From Psoroptes ovis (lineage: Eukaryota; Arthropoda; Arachnida; Sarcoptiformes; Psoroptidae), in NCBI GenBank assembly GCA_002943765.1, contig PQWQ01000013.1:1364001-1428000 (forward strand): a stretch of 64,000 nt of DNA, written 5' to 3'. A model generated the notes under the pieces. The model did not search any database. It was not told the origin of the DNA and saw nothing but the letters and a program-made list of their open reading frames with translations. Of this stretch, positions 50,784 through 62,446 are shown in pieces. The position numbers and the translations under genes were made by a program. Within the stretch, counting starts at the first letter, position 1. Each line of letters begins with the position of its first letter.

Positions 50784-51297
50784 GAGAATTGAAAACATAA
50801 CTCTCGAAAGAAGAAAGATATTCAATTCATTATTGAATCATTGAAAAACATCATCAACAACAACGACCGGATTATGAGTAAAATACATAAAAATAAAACA
50901 ATATCGAAAAACTAAAACGTCATAAATGATAATTTTTCAATACAAAATTTTTCAAAAAAAAAATTACCGGATGCGAAATCGAATAGATTAAATTGATTTG
51001 CGATCATAATACAATTAAATCAATTCCATATTGATATTTGTTTAATTAGAAAATACACCAAAATCACGTCAAAAAAACAAATTTTTTTTTTCAAACTAAT
51101 CAGTAAAAATAGTAGTTTTTGTTCAAAAAATTTTGTAGTTTGATAATAAATAAAGTGATTTCAAATTTCCTTTATATTTTCATCGTTATTTTATATTCAT
51201 TTGAATAATATTTTTGTAATTTTTAAATTTAATTTTGACAATGATTGATTTGTTTCATTGATTTTGTTCATTTTGATCATCAAATGTAATATTCATT
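50784..51297. other. 3' UTR and intergenic spacer
   Basis: AT-rich, 514 bp, with AATAAA at 51145-51150 on the plus strand. It separates two genes in the same orientation. Confidence 0.5.
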
Positions 51298-53377
51298 ATG
51301 TTATTACATAATTTTCATTGTTTATCCTATTTAAAAATAATTTCTGAAATTTTTTTCATTCTGAATTACGTTCAATGTAATGAAAATAAGAAAATTGGTG
51401 ATATTAACCATTCTTCATCGATTTTTTTGAATGATAATTCTTTGAGAAATAGTAATGATTTATTTTTTTCACATGACAATCATAATGACGTGATTTTAAA
51501 ACGATTACCAAAAGCTCTGCCATCTTCATCATCCTCATCTTCATCAGTATCTTCATCGAAGATAACTTCGAAAACCTCATCAACTATTGCACCATCGTTA
51601 TCATCAACTACAATTAGATCAGTAACAAAATCTTTCAGAAACAATAATTTGAATGGAACACATGAAAGTAGTATCAGTAAATTTGATGATGAAAAAGTTG
51701 AAGTTATTGGTTACTGTAATGATCCTGGCCGTCCGCCTAAATCACAAATAAATCCAGTACAATTGACATATGTTGAAAATGAAATAGTCCAATATACATG
51801 TGACCAATTCATTTCATTGAAACAATATCGTAAATGCATAAAAGGTAAATGGTATGGAGATACACCATTGTGTGGTGAGGCATTCCGTGACAATGATTTG
51901 CAACAAGTACTAATATATGAAGCCGAAAATGGTTTTCCAAAACGTTTACTTGATGATCATAATCTGACAAATAAATTGCAACCATTCAATAAATTCGGTA
52001 ATTCATTTATTGCTGAACGTTATGCATTACCCGTGCGTGCTGAAGGGGCAAAAGATTATTACTGGAATCTGATTATCCAAAAACCAGCATTCATACAAAT
52101 GATACGTATCAGTTTTTCTGTTGTGAATCATTTGATTGATCCAAAAATGCGTACAAATAATTTTGATATTGTTTCAGTATCGACCACAATACATCGTGAA
52201 TGTGAACGTGTTTCTAATAATTCTGTTTCACCATGGCATTATAATTCCACACGTTTCGATTATTGGTATTTCTGTCGTTCGAAATCAGAGGATGATTTTG
52301 CAAAAGAAATTGAAAATTTAACAAATAAAATACGCATAGAAACAAGATCAGATATACCGATTGAATATGATTTAGCAACATTTATGCTCGCTGAACAATA
52401 TAGTAATAACAATAATTATTCGGATCCAATTTGTGGCTTACCAGAAGTACCTGTTGGACTTGAATCACGTGTCATAAATGATCAAATTAATTATGTTTAT
52501 ACTTGTGCTAAAGATTTTCAACGTGTTGACAATTATGGTGGCCAATTTCTAACACTAAAATGTGGTTATGATAATCGATGGCATGGACAATTGCCTAAAT
52601 GTTTACCACTGCGTAAATGTCAAAAATTTTCATTGAAAAATGATGAAAAACATTCATATTTGATTGAAGTTTATAAATATGATCGTATTTTTTATTTGAA
52701 TGATACCGAATGGATACCAATTAAAGGTAGCCGTGCATTTTTCCGTTGCAAAGATGAAACTCATATATTTGTCGGCAAAGAAATACGTATCTGTGATGAT
52801 GGTGAATGGACAAACAGTTTGCCCAATTGTTTGCCAACAAGTTCAGTGAAATCTGATGGTAAATATAGGAAAAATTTCATTTTTTATCCTATTTAATTCA
52901 AACATTTAATCAATTTCATTCTTAGATTCATTGAAAACAAGTTCGATATTAATGATTGTATTGTCAACATTATTATTCACATTTCTTATGTCAAGTTGTA
53001 TGATATACTTTTTCCTTAAAATGCGTAATCATCCAAATGGACAAATGGATTTACAAAACGGTGTTATGTTACCGGGTATGGAATTATCTGATGCTGGTTA
53101 TTATTCAACGGCAAACAATAAACAATTCGGTGATGAAGAATATGAATCGGTCGAAAATATAGATGATAATCGTTATACACCATATAATGATTTACATAAT
53201 ACACAATCACGATTGCCTGAAGAGCAATTAATTTCCGATTATTATGAACAAATGAATTCAAGTGAAACATCACGACCGCAGCAGCAACAGCAACAACAAA
53301 ATCTATTACGCCAAGAACAGCAACAAAATTATTATGATGATTCAAATGTCAGGCCATCATATCATATTTATCAATGA
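51298..53377 (+). CDS. Sushi (CCP) domain type I membrane protein
   Basis: Two exons, 51298-52858 and 52926-53377, joined in phase 1 across a 67-nt intron, encode 670 residues. An N-terminal signal peptide ends near FFILNYVQC. A Ser/Thr-rich low-complexity segment comes next, then a first sushi module (about 139-196: YCNDPGRPP, VQYTCDQF, CIKGKWYGDTPLC). A roughly 170-residue region with a likely beta-sandwich follows (GNSFIAERYALPVRAEG, MIRISFSVVN), of the sort seen in galactose-binding-like folds. A second sushi module (CGLPEVPVG, YVYTCAKDF, LKCGYDNRWHGQLPKC) and a third, more divergent one (FRCKDE, ICDDGEWTNSLPNC) come before the membrane span (ILMIVLSTLLFTFLMSSCMI, encoded by exon 2) and a Tyr/Gln-rich cytoplasmic tail with a polyglutamine run. 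A cell-surface adhesion or recognition role is inferred from the domains. Poly(A) signal candidate at 53538-53543. Confidence 0.82.
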
Positions 53378-56300
53378 ATCGTATAGTTTGATAGAATAAG
53401 GATACTCTTAAATCAGAAAAAAATTAATAAAAAACTTTCATTTCTCAGATTCAAATTTTCATTCAATAGATGGCCGTTCAATTTATGTAAAATTATTATA
53501 TTTTTGTGTAAAAATTTTGAAAAAACTAATATTCATAAATAAATTTCAATTTCAAGTTTCAATTGCAAATTGTTATACGATAATTTTTTTTTCATTGAAT
53601 TTGTTAGATATTTCATATAAGAATCGTATTTAAATATGAAAATCAATCAATTAGCCTGAAGCTTAGATTATGATTAAATCATCATTGGCAAAAATGATTT
53701 GTTTTTGAAATCAGAAAAAACTAATTAAGATACAAATATTAATTTATGTAAAAATTGATTATTGTTTTCATTATTTTTTTTTGTTGGACATAAACATCTA
53801 GCAAATTTTAGATGGATTTACCTTCGAAAAAATGAAAAAATAAAATAAAATATTTTCAATTTATTTTTGGACATATTTGACATCAAATGATTATTTTTCC
53901 CCTATCGAATGCGTCATTTATCGATTCATTCATTCATTCATTTTTTAAATCGAAAATTGTTCAAAATTCATGAAATCAAAATAATGAAAAAAAAATAATC
54001 ATTCATCATTAATTATTTTTTTTTGTTTTGTTATTGCCATTAATAAGTGAATTCATTAATGATTTGCTACCATGATTCTATGATAATGATGAATTCTAAA
54101 ATTATAAGATGATAATTATAAATGAAAATTGAAATTTAATGATAAAAATCAAACAGGTTGATCAATGTAAACGATATCTGGCAACATTAATGAGATTTTT
54201 TTTTAATTATAAATCAAAATTCTCATCATTGAATACCTCTCACCATCGAAATCAATTATAAACATATAAAAACAAAATTAAAGAAAAATTAAATCATATT
54301 TGAATATGAAAATGAAATTAACAAACACATCGTTTCATTTTTTTAATGATGATGACATGTTTGTTTATTTGATTCGATGTTTATGAATACAAAAATTTCA
54401 AATTTTCCATGGCCATCAATGTGTGTTTGTGATGCGTAGCAGATGAAAAAAAATCAAATTTTTTGAAATGAATCATACACTTGTGAATCACGTAACCAGT
54501 GAATATTTTAATTTCAATTATAACCAGATTTTCTAATTTTTTAAATAAAATTCAAAATTTATCGCAAAATATAATAGTAAAATGAAGACGAAAATGCTAA
54601 GATATGAGAAAAAACTGGAGCTCCTTGAAACATTTTGATGTTTTATTCATCATCAAAGATGATGACGAATCAAGTTTAAATGATCTTGAAGATTGAAATG
54701 AATTAAGTGAAAATGTGTGCTCCATAGACATGAACATATTTGTTTTGTTTTGTTAGATTTGAAAAAACAACGATTCAAAAAATGTTTAATCTTTCATTAG
54801 CTACAAAAAAAATGAATTCAAAATTTAATCAAATTAACGTGTTTCAAACTTCTTTTCCTTTCTCTGTATTTCGTATTTGCACACAATTTTTTTATAATTT
54901 TGAATTAATCAAAATGATACGATCAACAATTCTCAAATTAAAGAATTGAATGCGTTGGTATCTTTTTTTCTCATTCTATTCAATTTCATTTGACAATTTT
55001 TCCATTGAATTTGTCACATGGTTCGTAAACAGTGAAAGCTTGATGGAAGAATGAACAAAAAAAAAAATATGAAAATAAATTGACATTTAACAAAGATAAT
55101 TTTCAATGTGAATGAGAATAATAAATATTTGGAATTTGATTCTTTCTCTTTTCAAACATTTTTTTTTCTTGAAAGATAAATAATTCATTCATTAATTTCT
55201 TGTATGCAGACATCAAATTTTTAAGCGTGAATAAATTATGACCTTCAAACACTCGTATTTATTGTATGATTTATATTCAATCAAACTTCTTGGACACACA
55301 CACATTACAATCTGTTGAGGAAAAAAAGCTTGAAAAATTTTCAAAAAAAAAAAAAAATCAGATACTTCAAATTAAAAAAAAGATGCATTACACTTTCTTC
55401 CTCACAACAGGTTAACTAGTGATAGGATATACCATATACCATTTTCACCCTCCTCATCATCATCATGAAACCATTTGAAAATGATCGATAATTTTTCAAA
55501 AATTTAACATCCATATTTGTTTATTTATGGTGTTTATTTATTTTTCTAATATTTCAAAATGATTCAATTTCAAATTCAATTTTTTTCAAAAATTCTTATT
55601 CGAAATTTCCTAATAATATTTGTATAATTTACTTCTTGTAAACAAATTTAAAATTCAAATATTTAACATTTGAATACACAAACACACAGTTAGTTAAGTA
55701 GTGGTATAATAAATCTTTGTAATTGTTTATCGATGATTTTTAATGATCAATAATCATCATGCATGATACTAGGTGTGCATTTGTGTGTAAACATTCATAC
55801 TAGTTATTGATTATTATTATTATGTTATTATAGTAATAATGACAATAATAATCATGAATAAATGATGCTAAATAGCATGGCCATCGTCTCTCATCATTCA
55901 ATAATTTCAAAATTTTTTTCCCTTTATATTAAGTTATTTATGTGGTGTGTAATAGTATGTGTTTATTTCGTTTAGAAACGAAATTTACATTCAATGGAAG
56001 AAGCAAAAATATGGATCTACATCGATTGACGATAATTGTTTATTATGTGTTTATTAAATAGAAAAATAAAATTTGGAAAAAACACAGAAAAAATATTGAA
56101 TCAATTTTGTTTCAAATCATCAGGCAAAAATGAACTTTCTTTTCAAAAATTTTACCTTTAAGAAAATTCAAGAGAAATTAGTGATAATTCGATTCAATGA
56201 TAAAATTGATTGAAGAGAAAATAAATTTACATCAATGTTTGAATGATTTTTTGAAAAAATAAAAGTGTACAATTTTTCATTGCTTATTGATTAATTTTGA

Positions 56301-56805
56301 TATTTGATTTTCTTTACTGGATTAACGTCATTAAGATTTATTAATTTATGAAATTAAAATTCATGTGATCCATTCATTTTCTTGTTTTTTAATTTCGAAT
56401 ATTTATGTGTGAAAATCATGCATCGAAAACATTCAAAATAAATGATTACAATCTATCGATTTTGTATAATTCTTAATGATAATGAGTTGATGATTGGTCA
56501 TTATTGGTAGTTGAATTTGTTAGAAAAACCTACTGCCTATCGTAAGATTATCGTATTGGTATGATTATGGTAATGACGATGATTGATAATCATATCAGCA
56601 GCAAAAAAATGATAATTTGACATTCAAATGTTGCTGGAACAACAACAGCAACTTGTAACTGTATGTGTTTGTGTCTGTATATGCCTGTTTAAATGTGCTA
56701 TTTCTCATAATTTTTTCCAGCAAAGATTTTCTCTTTTTGTTTAAGACTTTTCAATTTTTTTTTCTCCACTTCAAAGTTCATATTTTGACCTTTTGATATA
56801 CGATT
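53378..56805. other. 3.4 kb AT-rich intergenic region
   Basis: No coding exon supported. It includes the 3' UTR of the sushi gene at its left end (AATAAA 53538-53543) and the presumed promoter of the first ABCG gene at its right end. There are homopolymer runs and short ATT repeats, and nothing else recognisable. Confidence 0.55.
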
Positions 56806-59800
56806 ATGAATGATTCATATGGTAGAAATGATGATGAATCAACATTATCATCATCAACATTCAACACAACGATTGATTCGGTTACGAAGAAAGAATATGA
56901 TAGTAATAATAATCGAGATGATGTAATAATGATTGATAATATCGAATCTCGAAGTAATAATGAAAGAACATCGATTTCATTTGATAATGATAACAATAAC
57001 AACTTTATTGATAAAATTATAATTGAAGATAATAACAACAAAAGAATGATATCAATAGCATGGCATAATCTTAGTTATGATTTTGATTATGATCCATCAT
57101 CGACCAGTGATAACAATAAATACAATGATAATAATAATGGACAACAAAATCATCAAAACAATGATTCGCATAGAAATTCTAATTATCGTAAAATGTTTAA
57201 TAAAATTAGTTTGAAAAAATTATTATTATTTCATCAACGTCGAGGCTCAGTGCCATCAACACCAACAAGAATTGTGAATAATAACCCTAATAGTGATGAT
57301 GACGATATTAAAAACGTAACAACAAATTCCAATTCAAAAATAAAATCTATTCATGAATCAGTGAAAAAGAAACAGCAACAACAACAAAAACAATATCAAT
57401 CATCACCGATTCTCCGACGACTAACCGGTCATTTTGAAACTAAAACCGTCAATGGACTATTGGGACCGTCATATCATGCAAGACAGACATTTTTAAAATG
57501 TTTAACCGGTTCAATACGTTATAGATCGGGCATTTCGAAAGAATCGAGAATTTATTGGAACAACAATCTGAATCCAATCGAATTGATTAAAAAACGATCA
57601 AGTTATGTGGCATGGATTGTCAAAAATCTCGATGGACTAATAACATTTGAGCAAATGTCAGTTTTGGAATTATTGAAATATTCATTTTTATTCCATAATA
57701 ATGGATTTCCATTATCATTATTGTTTTCGAAGAAATTTACCGATCACATCGAAAAAATTTTCGAAACATTATCATTGAACAAAGATAATTTGTTGAATAA
57801 AAAAATCAGGGATTGTAAATATGACGAAAAACGTATGATTTCGATTGCACAAGAATTAATGTCGCTTCATTCGATGCCAGTGTTCATGTTTTTAGATGAA
57901 CCGTTCGATAACCTAGACATTATAACAATCGAAAAAATTCTTTTAATATTGAGAAATTTGTCACAAAAATATTCGATGACAATTATTATTTCTGGTGAAT
58001 CATATGATGCGTATTTGATAACTCTATTAGATAAATTATACGTATTATCACATGGTGGTGTTTGTATTTATTCTGGTTCACCTAATTCACTATTGTCGAC
58101 AATGAAAAATGATCTACTTTTGAAACAATCCTCAAGTAGTGAAAATGATGATAACAATGATGAAAATCAATATTTAGCTATTGAAGAAATGCTAAAAATA
58201 TTATGTTTAGAATTTAATAACACCAAGGTCCGAAAATTAGCTGATAAAACATTAATTAATGAACATAGATATTTATCACAACATAGGAATGAATTAAATT
58301 ATCAATCAAACAATGGTATTGATATTCCATCAAAATCATTTCAGTTCAAAGATTTTCTCATCCAATCATTTCGCTATTTTCGTTTATTATATTTGAATCG
58401 TTGGTTCCCATTCAAATTATCTGTGACAATAATTTATTATCTGATATTAGCTTTATTCTTAATTGATAAAAAAATGCTATTAGCGAATCGTTGTTATGAT
58501 TCGATCAGTGATCGTTTAATTGTGCCATCGAATCAAACATGTCAGCAAATTATCCATGTACAGTTTATGATCGATGGCTATATTACATATCAAATGTATT
58601 CAATGTGGTTTATATCATCATGGTCAATATTAATGACGACAAAATATTGTTTGAAAATGTTGAATTTGTTCCGAAATGACTATCAGAATCGTATGTAATT
58701 TTGATTCTTTTTGAAATTCACACTAATCATATTGATCTATTTTATACTTTTCACCATTGATTGGGAAATTTTAGGCCGATATTCATTCACTGTGTACAGT
58801 TTTTCATCATTTTTCATCAACCTATTTGAATCCATATTTTGGTCAACAATATTTACTTGTCTAATGTATTTCATTATTGATCATTCTGTTATCGATCATA
58901 ATCGAAGTAATATTAACAATGCAACACCAACAATCATTGAATGGTTTACAGCCATCAATTTCAAACGCTTCGGTATGATATTATTATCGTATTGGTTATT
59001 ATATTTATATCATCAAACATATGGTATATTGTTGAATATATTGCTATATCCATCGATTAAATATCTAAATAATCCCTCATTGATAATCATTACAATTGGA
59101 CAAATATTAGTATTAATCTTTCAATTGTTAAGTAATAATATTCTAGTCATCATTGAACGTATACATTTGCGAATTATTGCTACGATTGTTAAAAATATTA
59201 TATCACTTCAATCAATTTATAATCTAGTATTGTATGCAATATATGGTCTAGAACGCGACTGTGATTATAAACATTTTTTAAAATTACAATCTCATTATAA
59301 TCATCATCATAATTTCGATAGTCAATCGCTCCAACACCAGCAACAACAACAACAACCGCATCATTATTATGATCATCATTCGTTGAATAGATATTCATCA
59401 TCTGTTTTCTATCAATATTCGATACCATTAGAATTGAATGAGATTCTTTCAAATTTATTACCAGCAATTTGCATTATGATTGCTATTCGTTTTATATCAT
59501 TTTTGCTATTATGCTATTATTTTGCGCCAAAATTCTATATTCTATCATGTTTATCATCAAATTATAGACAATCATCACCATCTTCAATGGTGTTAAATAC
59601 GAAAGATTTAACAAAAACAAAATCTTTAGAAATAATACCGATCGATTATGGTCCGATAAATCGTAAAAAATCTAAGGTTCGCATTATACATCCAATATTG
59701 AAAGATGATGATGAGATCGAATTTTGTCGCAATAAAATACAATTAGCATGGCGTTCGTTATCATTGCTAGCTTGTTGTAAGAAACCTTATTATTTTATTC

Positions 59801-62183
59801 GAAAAAATTATAATAATCAAATTCAATCATCAAATTTAATTCTCAATAATTTGAATGGACAATTTAATATTGGCAGTATGAATGCAGTGATTGGTGGCGG
59901 TAATATTGGTGGTAATCGTTGTTGCAAAACTATTTACGGTTATCGAGATGCAAGTATTCGCGCACTTTTGCTACGAATTTTCAGTGGACAACTGAAAACA
60001 CGCCTAAGTTTGGATACGAAATTTTACGAAAGTAAATACGCGCCGAATAATGTTTGTTTTATTAGTCGTCATTCACAAGAACATTTGATTTCGGGTTTGA
60101 CCGCCAAACAATCGCTAATTTATTCATCAATGATCAAAAACATAGATGACGATTATGATTATAATAGATTAGATCATGAGGAAATGGCTCTGAATATCCT
60201 CGATGAATTAGATCTTGGACATAGATCTGGCACATGTGTTGAAAATTGTAATCAATCTGAACGTAAACGTTTAGCATTAGCATTAGAATTAACATCATTA
60301 CAGATGCCAAATTTGATTTGTATTGATGAACCAACTTTCGGTCTAGATGCAATAAATGCTGAACAATTTGTTCGCTGTCTCCGACAATTGACTGATCGTC
60401 ATTCAATAACGTTTGTTATTTCATTTCAATATGCACAACATCATATTTTATCACAATTCGATCAACTTTACTGCATTAGCTCGAATGGAAAATGTCTATA
60501 CTCAGGTCCATCGACAACCCAATCGATACGAAAACATTTGAATCAATCAATAACCATTTCGAAATTGGAAACATTTAGCAAACGAGCAATTGAAGAATTA
60601 TTTCGTTATTCATGCATGGATTATCGTGAAATATCTACTGAAATCGAAGAATTAAGCCAACAGTGTGATAAAAAAATATTGAAAACAAACGAATCATTGT
60701 CTAAAGAAACTGTATCATTAGAATTCAGAGGAATTAGATCTAATGTACCCTCTTTTTCAGTGAAATCATTGTTTCGATTAAGTCGACGTTATCGAGGACG
60801 TTGGCTTAATTCATTATGGTTTCAATGGATAATTTATGCAACAATGTTTTCCATGTTTGCATTATTATTGAATGGCTTGTTTGGATCGCAAATCACACAA
60901 CCAGATGGTTGCATCCGTAAAGATGTATTTAATGCAACATCAATTTGTCCACAATATCGAACAGCGACGAAAATGATATGGGAAAAAGATGGCGAACAAC
61001 TATGGGATAATTATCGCTATGTTTATATATCTACAAATTTATTTCTTACAATAGCATTGCTAAAATCTGCATTATACTTTTATCGTGAAATCAAAGTTTT
61101 TCTGTCTGAACATCAAAACGGTAATTGATTTGATAATTATTGATTCAAATTGAAATTCATTTAATTTTTTTTCCTATCATGATAGGCTGGTACAGTTCAA
61201 CTGTATTCTATATTTCACATTTTACATGGATCGACAATGTACCAATGATACCGATCACAATGATTTATTTATATATAATTGATATCGATCACAGTGACTA
61301 TCATCACTATGAACCAGATGAAATTGTTGATAATGATCAACAATCACCGTATTCATATTATTGGTGGTCAATTATATTGATATGGATTGCAATTGAATCC
61401 ATTCATAGTATTAGTCATTTGATCATAATAATATCAACGAATCGTATACGCTCGGAAACAGCATTTTTAATACTCATATGCATGTCAGGCCTAATGACAA
61501 TAACATCGAATTATCAAATTAAAACCGAATCCTTTTTATCATATCTTAATATATCACGATATTTGAATGAAGCAATACTTGTATTACATTATGGATATTT
61601 TCATTCATGTACATCGCCATCATTTCGTTCATCTTATATTCGTCAACAACAGCGACCGATTTCATTAATACTTTATCGTATCGATTCGAATGATTTAAAT
61701 CCCAATGAACATTTTTACCATTGTTTGCGTATACTAATATATCAAACTATAATATTTCGCTTATGTTCCTGGTGTACATTATTGATACGTTCAAACGGTG
61801 ATCGTATATTTCATCATCATCGTCTATGGATGAATGGAAAATTTTCACCATCACAATCATCATCCTCATCATCCTATCTGGACAATTATAGATTGTCCTT
61901 AACAAATAATTCAATAACAAATCATGATGAATTAATAATGCAAACTTTAGATGAAAAGCAGGACAGAACGCAGCAACAACAGCAAGAAATAGAATGTAGT
62001 AAGAATGATCTCGATGTCGCACATTTATCATCTTCAACATCTTCATCACAAACATCATCAGCGTTTTGTTCTAGTCTCGATAATCGGAATGATCATAGCA
62101 AACAAGACACTTTAAATGATGATGCTAGCAATAGTAGTAATGATAATGCTGATGATGATGATAAATTGGAATTCCATCTGTGA
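56806..62183 (+). CDS. Full-size ABCG-family transporter with both nucleotide-binding domains degenerate
   Basis: Three exons, 56806-58690, 58775-61120 and 61186-62183, join in phase 1 to 1742 residues. The order is NBD1-TMD1-NBD2-TMD2, i.e. two ABCG halves in one chain. Each half opens with a homologous block (ISIAWHNLSYD; IQLAWRSLS). Walker A is lost in both: GPSYHARQTF in NBD1, and no P-loop in NBD2 (GGGNIGGNRCCKTI). The signature LSGGE is replaced by CKYDEKR in NBD1 and NQSERKR in NBD2. Walker B acidic pairs persist (FMFLDEP, ICIDEPTFGLD). The membrane domains keep several hydrophobic spans. Asn/Ser/Gln-rich insertions are present, one (about 95-195) splitting the start of NBD1. The frame is fully open, so this is not an ordinary pseudogene. 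I infer an ATPase-dead or regulatory ABCG protein. An intact paralog starts 263 bp downstream. AATAAA at 62242-62247 is a likely poly(A) signal. Confidence 0.85.
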
Positions 62184-62241
62184 ATTTTTATTATTATATT
62201 CGTACAAACATGATAATAATTTTATTTTGTTCCCATCTAAA

Positions 62242-62247
62242 AATAAA
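62242..62247 (+). promoter_or_regulatory. Poly(A) signal of the first ABCG gene
   Basis: AATAAA 58 bp after the stop codon. The downstream gene's ATG follows 200 bp later, so terminator and promoter must both fit in the 263-bp spacer. Confidence 0.55.
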
Positions 62248-62446
62248 ATTTGTGATTTATTTATAACAAATATAAGGATTTTCATTTCAAACCTAATAGT
62301 CATATTCAATCATCCGTTTATTGATTTGTCGTTTGACCTTTGAAAAGGCCATTCGTTGGCTTGTATACGAATTTCCGGTCACGCTTCATTTTTTTTTTTC
62401 ATCGATATATTGAATTTTTCAGTTAATTTTAAAATTATTTTCAATC

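Noticed and set aside
53064..53345. Minus-strand open frame over the sushi gene tail
   Set aside because: A shadow of the Gln/Tyr-rich coding exon on the plus strand.
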